Source: Oxalobacteraceae bacterium UBA6018 (lineage in GTDB: Bacteria; Pseudomonadota; Gammaproteobacteria; Burkholderiales; Burkholderiaceae_D). Taken from it: a stretch of 64,000 bases of DNA. The DNA lies in assembly GCA_002428015.1 (NCBI GenBank), contig DIZW01000042.1:1-64000 (forward strand), read 5' to 3'. The position numbers and the translations under genes are program-made. Within the stretch, counting starts at the first letter, position 1, and every line of letters begins with the position of its first letter. Shown in pieces: positions 17,312 to 26,400 of the stretch. Below the pieces are notes generated by a model. The model had not been told where the DNA came from and ran no database searches. It saw only the letters and a list, made by a program, of their open reading frames with translations.

Positions 17312-18252
17312 CGTCCGGTCTTTGACATGCGGGTCGTGACGACGGTGCTCGCCAGCGCGGCGACCTGCCGGACAGTGGGCGGCGCGGCGCCGGGCCGGGT
17401 ACAGGCGGCGGCCCCGGCCGCGACGGCGTAGCGCAGGTGCTCGACACCGTCGGCGTCGGGCTGTTCCATCAGACTGAACAGCAACGCCGCGATGCTGGCG
17501 TCGCCGGCGCCTACCGTGTCCGCGACCGTGATCGCGGGTGCCGAGGCACGCCATGCCCCGCCGTTGGTATGATATTCGGCCCCAGCCGCGCCGCGCGTGA
17601 ACAGGATCCGGGCGTCCGGGTTGAGCGCTTGAAGGTGGGACAGGGCTGCTGCGGTCTGCGCGGTGCGGAACAGGCCGTGCAGGTCCTCGTCCGACACCTT
17701 GATGACGTCCGCCAGGCTGGCCATCGCGTGCAGCATCCGGTCGTAGCCCGCTTCCATCACGTTGCGGAAATTGGGGTCGTAGCTGATGCTCACGCCGGCG
17801 ACCTTTAAGCGGACCGCAAGGTTGAGCAGGCGCGTGGCGAGTGGCTCGCGCGTCAGGCTGATCCCGCCAAAGTGGACCCACCGCGCCGCGCTTTCCCACC
17901 CAGATGGAAGCGCGTCGGGCTGGAATTGCAGGTCGGCGCTGTCGCTGCCGATAAAGAAATAGGCGGGCGGGTCGGTCTCGAAGACCGCCGCCACCAGGGG
18001 CGCTCGCGCATGTTGTTGGACGAAGCGCGTATCGAGCCCGGCCTGCGTGGCGCTTTCCAGCAGCGTCTGTCCAAAAACGTCGGACGACACGGCGCCGGCA
18101 AAGGCGCTCGGCACGCCCAGGCTCGCCATCGCGCGCGCGACGTTCAAGCCGGCGCCGCCCGGGCGGCTCGCCCATTGGTCCGCGCCGGTCCTGATCAGGT
18201 CAGTCAAGGCTTCGCCGGCGGACACGAATAGTGGCAGGCCGGGCGCGCTCAC
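17299..18252 (-). CDS. PfkB-family sugar kinase (candidate KDG kinase or fructokinase)
   Basis: The product has 317 residues from GTG 18252 (MSAPGLPLFVSAGEALTDLI), whose GTGA overlaps the stop of the preceding isomerase gene. The ribokinase fold shows the first signature PGGAGLNVARAMASLG (31-46) and the second, DTVGAGDAS (245-253), with catalytic base Asp251. PfkB enzymes phosphorylate sugars or sugar acids with ATP. Two roles fit the context: KDG kinase after KduI/KduD, or a fructokinase for ketose made by the adjacent AGE-type isomerase. The sequence alone does not separate them. Confidence 0.85.
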   Translation of the reverse strand: MSAPGLPLFVSAGEALTDLIRTGADQWASRPGGAGLNVARAMASLGVPSAFAGAVSSDVFGQTLLESATQAGLDTRFVQQHARAPLVAAVFETDPPAYFFIGSDSADLQFQPDALPSGWESAARWVHFGGISLTREPLATRLLNLAVRLKVAGVSISYDPNFRNVMEAGYDRMLHAMASLADVIKVSDEDLHGLFRTAQTAAALSHLQALNPDARILFTRGAAGAEYHTNGGAWRASAPAITVADTVGAGDASIAALLFSLMEQPDADGVEHLRYAVAAGAAACTRPGAAPPTVRQVAALASTVVTTRMSKTGRCAT

Positions 18253-19463
18253 GCTTGGCGCCCCATGGCGTTCAGGACCTCGTAGCAAGCGCCCATCGTG
18301 TGGTAGTCGGTCTTGCCCGCAGGGCTCTTCTGGTCGGACAGTTTGCGGTTGTCGGGGCCGAGGATGCGGTACCAGGCGCCATGCGCGTGATCGACCATGT
18401 GCGTCCAGCTGTACTGCCAGATCCGGTCGTACCAGTGCCAGAATCGCGGCTCCCCCGTGCGCACGGCGAGCACCGCCGCCGCAGCGAGCGCCTCGGCCTG
18501 CACCCAGAAGTACTTGTCGGCGTCGCAGACACTGTCGTCCGGACCGATACCGTAAACGATGCCGCCGTGGGCATCGTCCCAGGCGTGGGCAAGCGCGTCG
18601 TCGAACAGGGCGACGGCACGCGGCAGCAGCCAGCCGGACGGTTGCGCCAACCGGTCGGCGTGGCGTTCCAGGTTCAGCAGCAGCTTCGCCCATTCCGCGA
18701 AATGTCCGGGCTGGTAGCCCCAGGGGCGGAAGATGTTGGTTTTGTCGTGGCGGTTATAGTCCCAGTCGACCTGCCAGTTGCGGTCGTAGTGTTCCCAGAT
18801 GCGCCCGTCCGCCGCGCCGGCCTGGCGCACCGTGATGTTGTGGGCGACCGTTTCCGCACGCAGCAGGTAGCGCAGCTCGCCGGTGCACTCGTATGCCGCC
18901 AGCAGGGCTTCGCAGCTGTGCATGTTCGCGTTCTGCCCCCGATATGGCAGCACACGCCAGTGCGCGCTGGCCTGGTCGGCGTACAGGCCGTGCTCGGGCT
19001 CCCAGAAGTGCGCCTCCATCAGTTCGTAGGTCTCGGCCACCCACTCGCGCGCTTCCTCGACACCCGCGGCCAGCGCGTGCGAATACGCCAGCAGGACAAA
19101 GGCCAGCCCGTAGCAGTGGTTATCGGCGTCAAGCCGCGTCGCGCGCTTGTCGCGCCATGCCAGCTCCCACGCGTAGCCGCCCGTGGCCGGGTCGCGGTGG
19201 ACGTCGCGCAGGAAGGCGACGCCATGGCGCACGGCCTGCAGATAGCCGTCGTCGGGAAGGTGGCGGTGCGCCATCGCATAATTGAACACGAAGCGGGTGC
19301 TGCTCACCAGGTGACGCGTCGTGCGATCGTAGACGCTGCCGTCGTCGCGAAAGAAATGGTAGAAGCCACCGCTCGGATCGATGCAGCGTGGATGGTAGAA
19401 GCGCATCGTTTGCGCTACATGCGCGGTCAGGAAATCGGGGCTGCGAAAGTTGGGCATGTTCAT
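18249..19463 (-). CDS. AGE-family epimerase/isomerase (mannose isomerase-like)
   Basis: The product has 404 residues, cytoplasmic. The (alpha/alpha)6 barrel carries FVFNYAMAHRHL, ADNHCYGLAFVLLAY, NANMHSCEALLAAYE, FRPWGYQPGHFAEWAKLLL, YFWVQAEALAAAAVL and RKLSDQKSPAGKTDYHTMG. These conserved His and Arg segments are typical of N-acylglucosamine 2-epimerase, YihS and ManI relatives. They interconvert aldoses and ketoses or C2 epimers, for example mannose and fructose. ATG 19463 overlaps the epimerase stop as ATGA; ATG 19457 is an alternative. It probably feeds the adjacent kinase. Confidence 0.85.
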   Translation of the reverse strand: MNMPNFRSPDFLTAHVAQTMRFYHPRCIDPSGGFYHFFRDDGSVYDRTTRHLVSSTRFVFNYAMAHRHLPDDGYLQAVRHGVAFLRDVHRDPATGGYAWELAWRDKRATRLDADNHCYGLAFVLLAYSHALAAGVEEAREWVAETYELMEAHFWEPEHGLYADQASAHWRVLPYRGQNANMHSCEALLAAYECTGELRYLLRAETVAHNITVRQAGAADGRIWEHYDRNWQVDWDYNRHDKTNIFRPWGYQPGHFAEWAKLLLNLERHADRLAQPSGWLLPRAVALFDDALAHAWDDAHGGIVYGIGPDDSVCDADKYFWVQAEALAAAAVLAVRTGEPRFWHWYDRIWQYSWTHMVDHAHGAWYRILGPDNRKLSDQKSPAGKTDYHTMGACYEVLNAMGRQA

Positions 19464-20530
19464 GGTCGGCGTCCGTCGGAGGTGGCAAAAATAGGAGGCT
19501 GGGCGCCGCTCCAGGCGCCGATGCGGTAACGTGTGCGCCAGGGCCGGCCGGCCTGCAATGCGATGCCGGTCCGGTCGGCCAGTGGATGACCGAGCGGTGG
19601 CCGTGCGACCTGGCCCAGATCGAATACGCTGTTGACCGGTTCCGCGCCGAGCGCGAGATGGCGGCCGTCCCATGGGAACTCGGGGCGGCCGCGATTGCTT
19701 AGCCAGAGCATCAGGTCGGGAAACTGGCGCGTGTCCCACCACAAGCCGACGCGTGCGTCATAGTCGAGGTAGTGCAGGCTGAACGGTGCGGCGCGGTCGT
19801 TCCCCACGGCCCGCACCTGCAACAGCTCTTCGCTGTCGGCGCCCAGTGGCAGGTGGCTCAAGTCGATGGCGCCGTTGGCGCCAGCCATTGCATCGAGGCT
19901 TTCCGAGCGCGTGTCGGGCCGCAGGTGGCTGATCGCGCCGGCACTGCGGCTCGGGTAGGTAAAAATGCCTTCGTGCGAACCCAGTTCAAGCCGCACCCGC
20001 CCGTTCGGTTGCGGCAAACGGAAGGTCGGATGTAGCCCGGCCGGCAATCGCACACTTTGCCTGGACCAGATCACGAGGTCGATGTCCAGGGCGGGCGCAT
20101 CGGCTACCGCCCGCACATGGCGCTCGATACGTGCGATGGGCGAGCCTGCGGGATACTCGATCGCCAGCGACACCCGGTCGCTGCTCTGATAGTCGCACTC
20201 CCAGCGATGGTTGGAACTGTAGCCATGGGCCCAGGCGTCGTCGAGTGCCAGCGGTTCCCAGCCGGGCGGCAGGTCCGGCGGCAGGTCGATGCGGCCGAAC
20301 GGCACGCACGGCCATTCGCCGCGCATGCGGCGCAGGATGCCGGGAAGGGCGAGCGAGTCGGTGGTGCCGGACCACGGGGCGACATGCATCACTTGCAGTT
20401 CGCGTTCCGCGTCGAGCCGGAAATGCAGGGGGCCCAGCATGCCGCCCAGCGCCTGGACCTCCGCGCGCCCGCAGGACCATTCAAGGCGCCAGCCCAGTGG
20501 CGCCAGCGCCGGCGACTTAGCCGCGGACAT
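19460..20530 (-). CDS. aldose 1-epimerase-like (galactose mutarotase fold) protein
   Basis: The product has 356 residues. ATG 20530 follows AAGGTGAG at good spacing; an upstream GTG 20539 is possible. Mutarotase-like segments include SLALPGILRRMRGEWPCVPFGR, HGYSSNHRWECDY, LPAGLHPTFRLPQPNGRVRLE and LWLSNRGRPEFPWDGRHLALGAEPVNS. The acid His and base Glu positions of GalM cannot be fixed with certainty, so the substrate is open. A role in equilibrating sugar anomers for the downstream isomerase and kinase is the simplest reading. It lies 18 nt after kduD and is coupled by ATGA to the isomerase gene. Confidence 0.75.
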   Translation of the reverse strand: MSAAKSPALAPLGWRLEWSCGRAEVQALGGMLGPLHFRLDAERELQVMHVAPWSGTTDSLALPGILRRMRGEWPCVPFGRIDLPPDLPPGWEPLALDDAWAHGYSSNHRWECDYQSSDRVSLAIEYPAGSPIARIERHVRAVADAPALDIDLVIWSRQSVRLPAGLHPTFRLPQPNGRVRLELGSHEGIFTYPSRSAGAISHLRPDTRSESLDAMAGANGAIDLSHLPLGADSEELLQVRAVGNDRAAPFSLHYLDYDARVGLWWDTRQFPDLMLWLSNRGRPEFPWDGRHLALGAEPVNSVFDLGQVARPPLGHPLADRTGIALQAGRPWRTRYRIGAWSGAQPPIFATSDGRRP

Positions 20531-20548
20531 CGTTCTCACCTTCGGCCA

Positions 20549-21313
20549 TCATCGCGCCAACCATCCGCCGTCGACGGGAAGCACGACGCCGTGCACGTAG
20601 TCGCTGGCCCGGCTGGCGAGGAACACGGCCGCCCCGGCAAGGTCCGTCGGGCGCCCCCAGCGGCCCGCCGGTATCCGGGCCAGGATCTGCGGCGCGCGCG
20701 CCTCATCGCTGCGCAAGGCCGCCGTGTTATTGGTCTCGAAATAGCCGGGAGCGATGGCATTGACGTTGATGCCGCGTTGCGCCCATTCGTTGGCCAAGGC
20801 GTGGGTGAGCCCGGCGACGGCGCTCTTGCTGGCGGCATAGGCGGGCACCCGGATCCCGCCCTGGAACGATAGCAGGGAGGCGATGTTGATGATCTTCCCC
20901 CCCGTCGCCAGCATGTGGCGCGCAGCCGCCTGCGACAAGAAGAACAGCGACTTCAGGTTGGTGTCGAGCACCTCGTCCCAATTGGCTTCGTCGACGTCGA
21001 ACGCGTCGGCGCGCCGGATGACGCCCGCGTTGTTGACCAGGATGTCGAGGCGTCCAAGGGTGGCCACCGTCTGGTCGGCCAGGTGGGACAGCGACGAGGA
21101 CTGGGACAGGTCCGCCTCCAGGGCGAGGAAACGGCGGCCGAGGGCGCGCACGGCGGCCGCGGTGTCGCCCGGGTCGCTGCGCCCGGCCACGGCGATGTCG
21201 GCCCCGGCCTCGGCCAAGGCGATCGCGATGGCCTGGCCGAGGCCCGTGTTCGCGCCGGTCACCAGCGCGACCCGGCCGCTGAGATCGAATAGTTCGCGCA
21301 TCATGTCATTCAT
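20549..21313 (-). CDS. kduD: 2-dehydro-3-deoxy-D-gluconate 5-dehydrogenase (KduD), SDR family
   Basis: The product has 254 residues. ATG 21313 overlaps the kduI stop as ATGA. SDR motifs are TGANTGLG (19-26), NNAG (94-97) and Ser146, Tyr159, Lys163 in IASLLSFQGGIRVPAYAASK. The run LSFQGGIRVPAY is characteristic of KduD. It reduces 2,5-diketo-3-deoxygluconate to KDG with NAD(P)H, the step after KduI in pectin and unsaturated uronate breakdown. The usual length of the family is about 253. Confidence 0.93.
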   Translation of the reverse strand: MNDMMRELFDLSGRVALVTGANTGLGQAIAIALAEAGADIAVAGRSDPGDTAAAVRALGRRFLALEADLSQSSSLSHLADQTVATLGRLDILVNNAGVIRRADAFDVDEANWDEVLDTNLKSLFFLSQAAARHMLATGGKIINIASLLSFQGGIRVPAYAASKSAVAGLTHALANEWAQRGINVNAIAPGYFETNNTAALRSDEARAPQILARIPAGRWGRPTDLAGAAVFLASRASDYVHGVVLPVDGGWLAR

Positions 21314-22158
21314 TTCAGTTGGCAGATGTCGACGACCTGCATGTCCGTGTAGTCGAGGTTTTCGCCTCCCATGGCCCAGATGAACGCGTAGTTGGCGGTG
21401 CCCGACCCCATGTGGATGGACCATGGCGGCGACAGCACCGCCTGTTCGTTTTCGATCACGAGGTGGCGCGCGCCGCCTGGCTCACCCATGAAATGAAAGA
21501 CGCGTTGAGACTGGTCCAAGTCGAAATAGAAATACACCTCGGAGCGGCGGGTATGCACGTGCGGCGGCATGGTGTTCCAAACGCTGCCCGGCTTCAGTTC
21601 AGTCAGCCCGAGCAGCAGCTGGGCCGATTGGCACACGCCAGGGACGACGTATTGGTAGATGGTGCGGGCGTTTGACGTCTCCAGGCTGCCGCGCTCCAGC
21701 GGTACCGCGTCGGCGTGCGTGATCTTCTTCAATTCGAAACGTGCGTGGGCCGGGGTGGACGCGAGGTAGAACCGGGCCGGATTTGCGGCGTCGTCCGAGC
21801 TGAACTCGACCGATTGGCTCCCCATCGGCACGTACAGGCCGTCGCGCGGCGCCAGCGTCGTTGTCGTGCCGTCCACCGTCACCCGTCCCACGCCCCGTCC
21901 CACGTTGATCACGCCAAGTTCGCGGCGGGCGAGGAAGGGGAGGACGCCGTCGCCGGGCGTGGCCGCTTGCGCGGGCAGGGAGAGCGGCGTCGCGGTCGGG
22001 ACCGCCCCGCCGATGACGAAGCGCTCATCGTGGCAGTAGTTCAGCGTGATCCGGTTCGGGACGATGAGCTCGTCGATCAGGTAGCGGCGGCGCAGGTCGT
22101 CGTTGCTGGCCTGGGCCATCATGTCGGGATGGGTCGCAAAAAGGGTTTTGTCGTACAT
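21310..22158 (-). CDS. kduI: 5-dehydro-4-deoxy-D-glucuronate isomerase (KduI)
   Basis: The product has 282 residues, full length. Zinc ligands His200, His202, Glu207 and His249 (PPHVHTRRSEVYFYF and PPWSIHMG) match the HxH..E..H set known for E. coli KduI, offset by four residues. It isomerises 4-deoxy-L-threo-5-hexosulose uronate to 2,5-diketo-3-deoxygluconate. It is the first gene of a six-gene operon ending with GH97 and has the strongest promoter of the block just upstream, with an operator at the start site. Confidence 0.95.
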   Translation of the reverse strand: MYDKTLFATHPDMMAQASNDDLRRRYLIDELIVPNRITLNYCHDERFVIGGAVPTATPLSLPAQAATPGDGVLPFLARRELGVINVGRGVGRVTVDGTTTTLAPRDGLYVPMGSQSVEFSSDDAANPARFYLASTPAHARFELKKITHADAVPLERGSLETSNARTIYQYVVPGVCQSAQLLLGLTELKPGSVWNTMPPHVHTRRSEVYFYFDLDQSQRVFHFMGEPGGARHLVIENEQAVLSPPWSIHMGSGTANYAFIWAMGGENLDYTDMQVVDICQLK

Positions 22159-22197
22159 GGCGTGTCTCCGGAGGGCGCGCCAGGCTTGGTCTGGCGC

Positions 22198-22240
22198 TGT
22201 TATCGATCACATTATAGTGGATGTCTGCGCAGAAAGTAAA
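22198..22240 (-). promoter_or_regulatory. kduI promoter and operator
   Basis: On the minus strand a perfect -10 TATAAT (22216-22211) is preceded by TTTACT (22240-22235) at 18 nt. The operator TGTTATCGATCACA (22198-22211, 13/14) starts at the -10 and covers the transcription start. The leader is about 46 nt. Confidence 0.8.
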
Positions 22241-22286
22241 GGCTTAGCCCTATTCCGGTCGGACCAATTTCTGTTGGAAACTGGCC

Positions 22287-22316
22287 TTGACTTTTCTGTT
22301 ATCGATAACCTATCAT
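22287..22316 (+). promoter_or_regulatory. dgoK promoter with operator in the spacer
   Basis: TTGACT (22287-22292), 18 nt, then TATCAT (22311-22316, 5/6). The operator TGTTATCGATAACC (22297-22310, 13/14) fills the spacer between the two boxes. Together with the kduI site, centred 99 bp away, this makes a divergent, jointly repressible control region; looping between the sites is possible. Confidence 0.8.
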
Positions 22317-22363
22317 GCTATGTGGTAACCACGCTCAACGACAACAATATCGGGATCCTCAAG

Positions 22364-23299
22364 ATGCAGCAGACAGCCGTGTCGTCCAATCCGTCCGCGG
22401 TCCCTGCCCGCGCGAGCTCGGTCGGCATCGACTGGGGGGCAAGCTGCCGGCGCGTGTACGTGTTCGGGACCGACGGTGCGCGTCTCGCCCTGCACGAAGA
22501 TCGCGAAGGAACCCTCGCCGCCCGCGGCAGCATCGCGGTGTCGCTTGACGCGCTGGTTGGCCGGCTGGGAATCGACTGGAGAGTCCCGGTCATTGTCTCG
22601 GGTATCGCGGGCTATGGGCACAGGGCGCAGCTGGTTCCTTGCCTCGACCTGGAAGTGCCGTTGACCTTGCTCGCTCGGCAGTTGGTGCAATTGGGAGCGC
22701 GTCGGATCGCGGTGCCCGGCTATGTGCAGGTGACGCCGCACGCCGACGTGATGCGCGGACAGAGCACCCATCTTCTTGGACTTGTCGTCGGCGGGGGCGG
22801 AGACGGCTGGGCGGTACTGCCGGGCACCTACAGCAAGTGGGTCTACCTGCGACGAGGACGCGTGGTCCATTGGCGAACCTTCGTCACCGGTGAGCTTTTC
22901 GATTCGCAGCGTCACTTGGGCACTGTGGCCCCGCTGCTGGAATCACAATGGTCGGATGATCCGGCAGGGTTCGATCTCGGACTGGAACTTGCCCGCAGCG
23001 GCATGTCTCTGAGCCAGGCGCTGTATTCCATGCGCGCCGCGATCGCCAATGGCGCCGTGGCGGCCGGGTTGGCGGCTCCCATGTTGAGTGGCTTGCTGAT
23101 CGGCGCCGAGTTCCAGGCGATCTGTCAGGCGGGCGTGCGCGACCGAAGCCTGCAACTGATCGCGCATGCCCCGCAGCGTGCGCTCTACGAGCGTGCCGCC
23201 GCAGCTTTTGGTTGGGAGACCGAGGCGCTTGACGCCCACGGCGTGTTCGGCGCCGCGGTGCGCCATTTGGCCCAGTCGGCCGAGGTCTGGACGAGGTAG
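22364..23299 (+). CDS. dgoK: 2-dehydro-3-deoxygalactonokinase (DgoK family)
   Basis: The product has 311 residues from ATG 22364; no strong ribosome site is seen, but upstream in-frame sequence overlaps the promoter. DgoK-family features are the phosphate-binding start GIDWGASCRRVYVFG, the loop VLPGTYSKWV near residue 150, FVTGELFD, and GLLIGAEFQA in the C-terminal half. The enzyme phosphorylates 2-keto-3-deoxygalactonate with ATP. Because it sits under the same operators as kduI/kduD, it may here act on KDG, or the cell may run both epimeric branches. The partner aldolase is not in the window. Confidence 0.88.
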   Translation: MQQTAVSSNPSAVPARASSVGIDWGASCRRVYVFGTDGARLALHEDREGTLAARGSIAVSLDALVGRLGIDWRVPVIVSGIAGYGHRAQLVPCLDLEVPLTLLARQLVQLGARRIAVPGYVQVTPHADVMRGQSTHLLGLVVGGGGDGWAVLPGTYSKWVYLRRGRVVHWRTFVTGELFDSQRHLGTVAPLLESQWSDDPAGFDLGLELARSGMSLSQALYSMRAAIANGAVAAGLAAPMLSGLLIGAEFQAICQAGVRDRSLQLIAHAPQRALYERAAAAFGWETEALDAHGVFGAAVRHLAQSAEVWTR

Positions 23300-23485
23300 T
23301 TGTGCCCTCGATGACACCAAAACCAAGGAGACAAGCCGGAACGCGAACCCGCATCGCGACGACGTTGTCGACACCATGCGCCTGAAAGTCGGTGCCAGCT
23401 CGGTATACGGCTCGGAGGAACGAACTTGCGTATGCGGGGCCGCTGAACTGGCGGCGTGATCGATCAGGCCGCGCGTGGACGGGGC

Positions 23486-26400
23486 TTACAGTCCCGTGTC
23501 CAGCGTGAGCCCCATCAGCCCGATCACGACGTCATTGGCGAGCGCGCGCACGGTCAGGCTCTTCAACTGGCGGGACGGGTCGAGCGCTACCTCGACCACG
23601 GTCGCGGCGCCGCCCTCGACCGCGCGTCCCGCGCCCTTGAACGTGGCCGGATCGAGCACACGCACGCGCGCCGTCTTCAGGTCCACCCGCACCGGCAGGC
23701 GGCCGCACAGGGGAAACTGGTAGTCGTCGACGAAGTAGTCTTGCTCGATCGGCCACCAGTTTTCCGGGTTGCGCAGCGCCGTGCGCGCCTGGCTGCCGTC
23801 GGCGTACGTGATCACGATTTCGCCGTTGTCGATCCGGCTCTGCATGAAGTTGGTGGAGCCGGCCATCAGCAGGAAGGCGCGGCGCGCCTGGCCGTGCAGC
23901 GCAACGGTCGCGGCGCGTGGATAGTTATCCCATTGTGAAGTGAAGACGACGTTGTCGCCCGCGCCAGCCGGGATGGCGAAGCGCAAGCCGTTCGGCAGGG
24001 CCAGCGTGCCGCCCAGCGCGCGCAGGCCGCCATCGTCGATGGTGGGCAGGGTGTTCAGGTGGCCGGCCCAGGCGCCGATGCCTTGCGCCGGCAGAGCCAG
24101 CGTGACGTAAGGCGCGCGCGGTGCCTGGTACTTTCCTTCCTCGAAAATGGCGCTCACACGGTCGTTGAACCAGGGCGCAAGGTCGACCGGCGCGGCGCCG
24201 ATGGGGGCGCCGCCGGTCCAGTCCGGGCCGAGCAGCGCGCAGCCGCCGGCGTCGCCGTCGGCCGCCTCCGCCGGGCCTTGCCACCAGCTGAAGTCGCCCT
24301 GGCGCACTTGCCTGAAACCGTCGCGCGTGGCGCCGGTGGCGCCGCCACCGGACCGGGCGTCGGGCTCGGCGCCGCCCCATGCGACGTCAATCCTGGCCGG
24401 ATGGGCGAACGGCACGTCGATGCGCAGCCTGGGCGCGCCCACGGCGTCGGGCTCGGCTTGCCAGGCCACCGGCCGGCCGTCGAACCGCACCTGCGCCACC
24501 TTGGCGCCGCGGGCCGGCAGCACCAGGACCAGGCGTTTGAAGCGCGCGCCGCTCTGGCTGACGGTCCAGCTGTCTTGCCTGCCGGTGCGGCGGTAGGACA
24601 GGACCAGGTCCGGATGCGTGAGCGTGGCGTGGTCCCATGCCGCCGGCAAGCCTGGGCGCAGCGTCAGCACGCCGGCCAGGGCGTCCGGCCGCACGCCGAA
24701 CAGGCCTTCGACGATGGCGCGCGACATCACGCCGATGCCGTCGGCGAAATCGCGCTGCGCTTCGCGCCGGTAGACGTCGAGGTAGTTCAGCGTGCCGATG
24801 TTTCCTGGGCTGACGCCCATGTAGAGGCTGGCCAGCATGGCGCCTTTGGCGATGTCGTACGCGGTCTCGGCGCGGCCCGCCTGCCAGTACGCCAGGGCCG
24901 TGTGCAGGTTCTCGTCCAACACGACGTTGTTGATCGACCAGGAGTAGGGCATCCAATCGGTTTCAGCGAGCAGGTGGTAGGGGCGGTCGGCGGGAACGCC
25001 GGGGCCGGTCACGGGGATGGCGCGCAGGTGGCGGTCAAGATCGGCGGCCATGCGCGCCGCCTCGAACGCGGTCGGCACCCGCGAATCGATGGTGTGATAG
25101 AAGGTCCACAGGCCGTAGCTCGGGTGCAGCGGCGCGCCTCCCAGCAGGTCGCGGTATTCGGCGAACGCGCCGCGCTCCGGCATCCATAGCTGTTGGCGCA
25201 TGGCGCGCCCGATCGCGTCGGCTTCGCGCTGGTAAGGTGCGGGATCCTTGCCGATCAGGCGGGCGATCCGCGCCGCCATCGTGTTGTGCCAGGCGTTATA
25301 GGCCGACGCGTGGGTCACGCCGCCGCCGTCGTAATACAGGTCGTCGCTGGCCCAGATGGCGGCGTAGGCGTCATACAGCGGCAGCCGATCCGGGCCGAAG
25401 GGGCGCCGGAACAGCCTGCGTTCCCAGGCCAGGTGGCGCTCGAGCACGGGCCAGACCTCGCGCGCGTAGGCGACATCGCCCGTCCACAGCAGGTGGCGCA
25501 GCAGGGCGTCGATGAACACGAGGTTCATGTCATAGTGCGAGCCGCTCATGGCGCCGTTCGAATGCAAACCTGGTTCGTTGCGCGCGAGCTTGGCCTTGGG
25601 GTCGGCGCCCGGCGGTCGCGACGGGATCGGGGAGCTGTCCTGGCGCGGCGTCCACACGCCGAAATTGGCGCGCGCGCGATCGTGCCACCCCAGCGCATCG
25701 AGCGCGTACGGGCCGCGCCAGCCGAGCAGCTTCATGCGCCAGGCGATCGCGCCGTGCATGATGGCGTGCTGCTCCTCGTCCCAGACGGCGTCGGCGGCCA
25801 CGTTGAGCGCCCCCATGGCCGCGTTCAGCCAGGGATCGGGCGTGTCCACGCGCACCCGGTCGCGCAGCAGGGCGAAATGGGCGCGGGCCTCGGCGAAACG
25901 GCGCGCCAGGTCGGCGCCGGCTAGGCGGGCGAGCAAGGCTGGGCCGGCGTGCGGCGAGCCAGGCGTCGTCTTCGGCGGCGCCAGCGCCGTGACCTGGAGC
26001 GCGAGATCGATCGTCTGCTCGCCCAGCGGCACGGTACCGACCATCACCGCCGGGCCGGGGCCAGCGGCCGAGGACAGCAAGGCCGCCGGGTCGTCCCACA
26101 AGCGGGCGTCGGCCAGGCGCAGTTGCGCGGCGCCGCCGACGGTCGCGCTGACGGTCGCGTGCCGGCCGGCCGCCACGAAGCCGTGTTCGTCCAGCTCATA
26201 GCGCGTGTCGCGCGCGAAGTCGGGCTTGAACTGGAAGAACTGGCTGATCGGCACGCGCTCGCTGCCGATGTCGCCGCCGCGCTGCCCCTTCTGGCCATTG
26301 CCCGGGCCGAAGGCGAACACCAGTTCGGCGCCCGCGGGCAGGTGCTCGCCGCGCACCTGGACGCCCAGGCCTTCGGTGGCGGCATAGGCCACAGCGGCCA

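Noticed and set aside
15422..18175. 917-codon open frame apparently fusing extra sequence to GH97
   Set aside because: The part beyond 17311 is the opposite-frame shadow of the PfkB kinase gene; a clear signal peptide starts at 17311.
17299..18693. Kinase reading frame extended to 18693
   Set aside because: The extension overlaps the AGE isomerase in another frame, is Arg/Gly-rich, and GTG 18252 gives the usual family start with a GTGA overlap.
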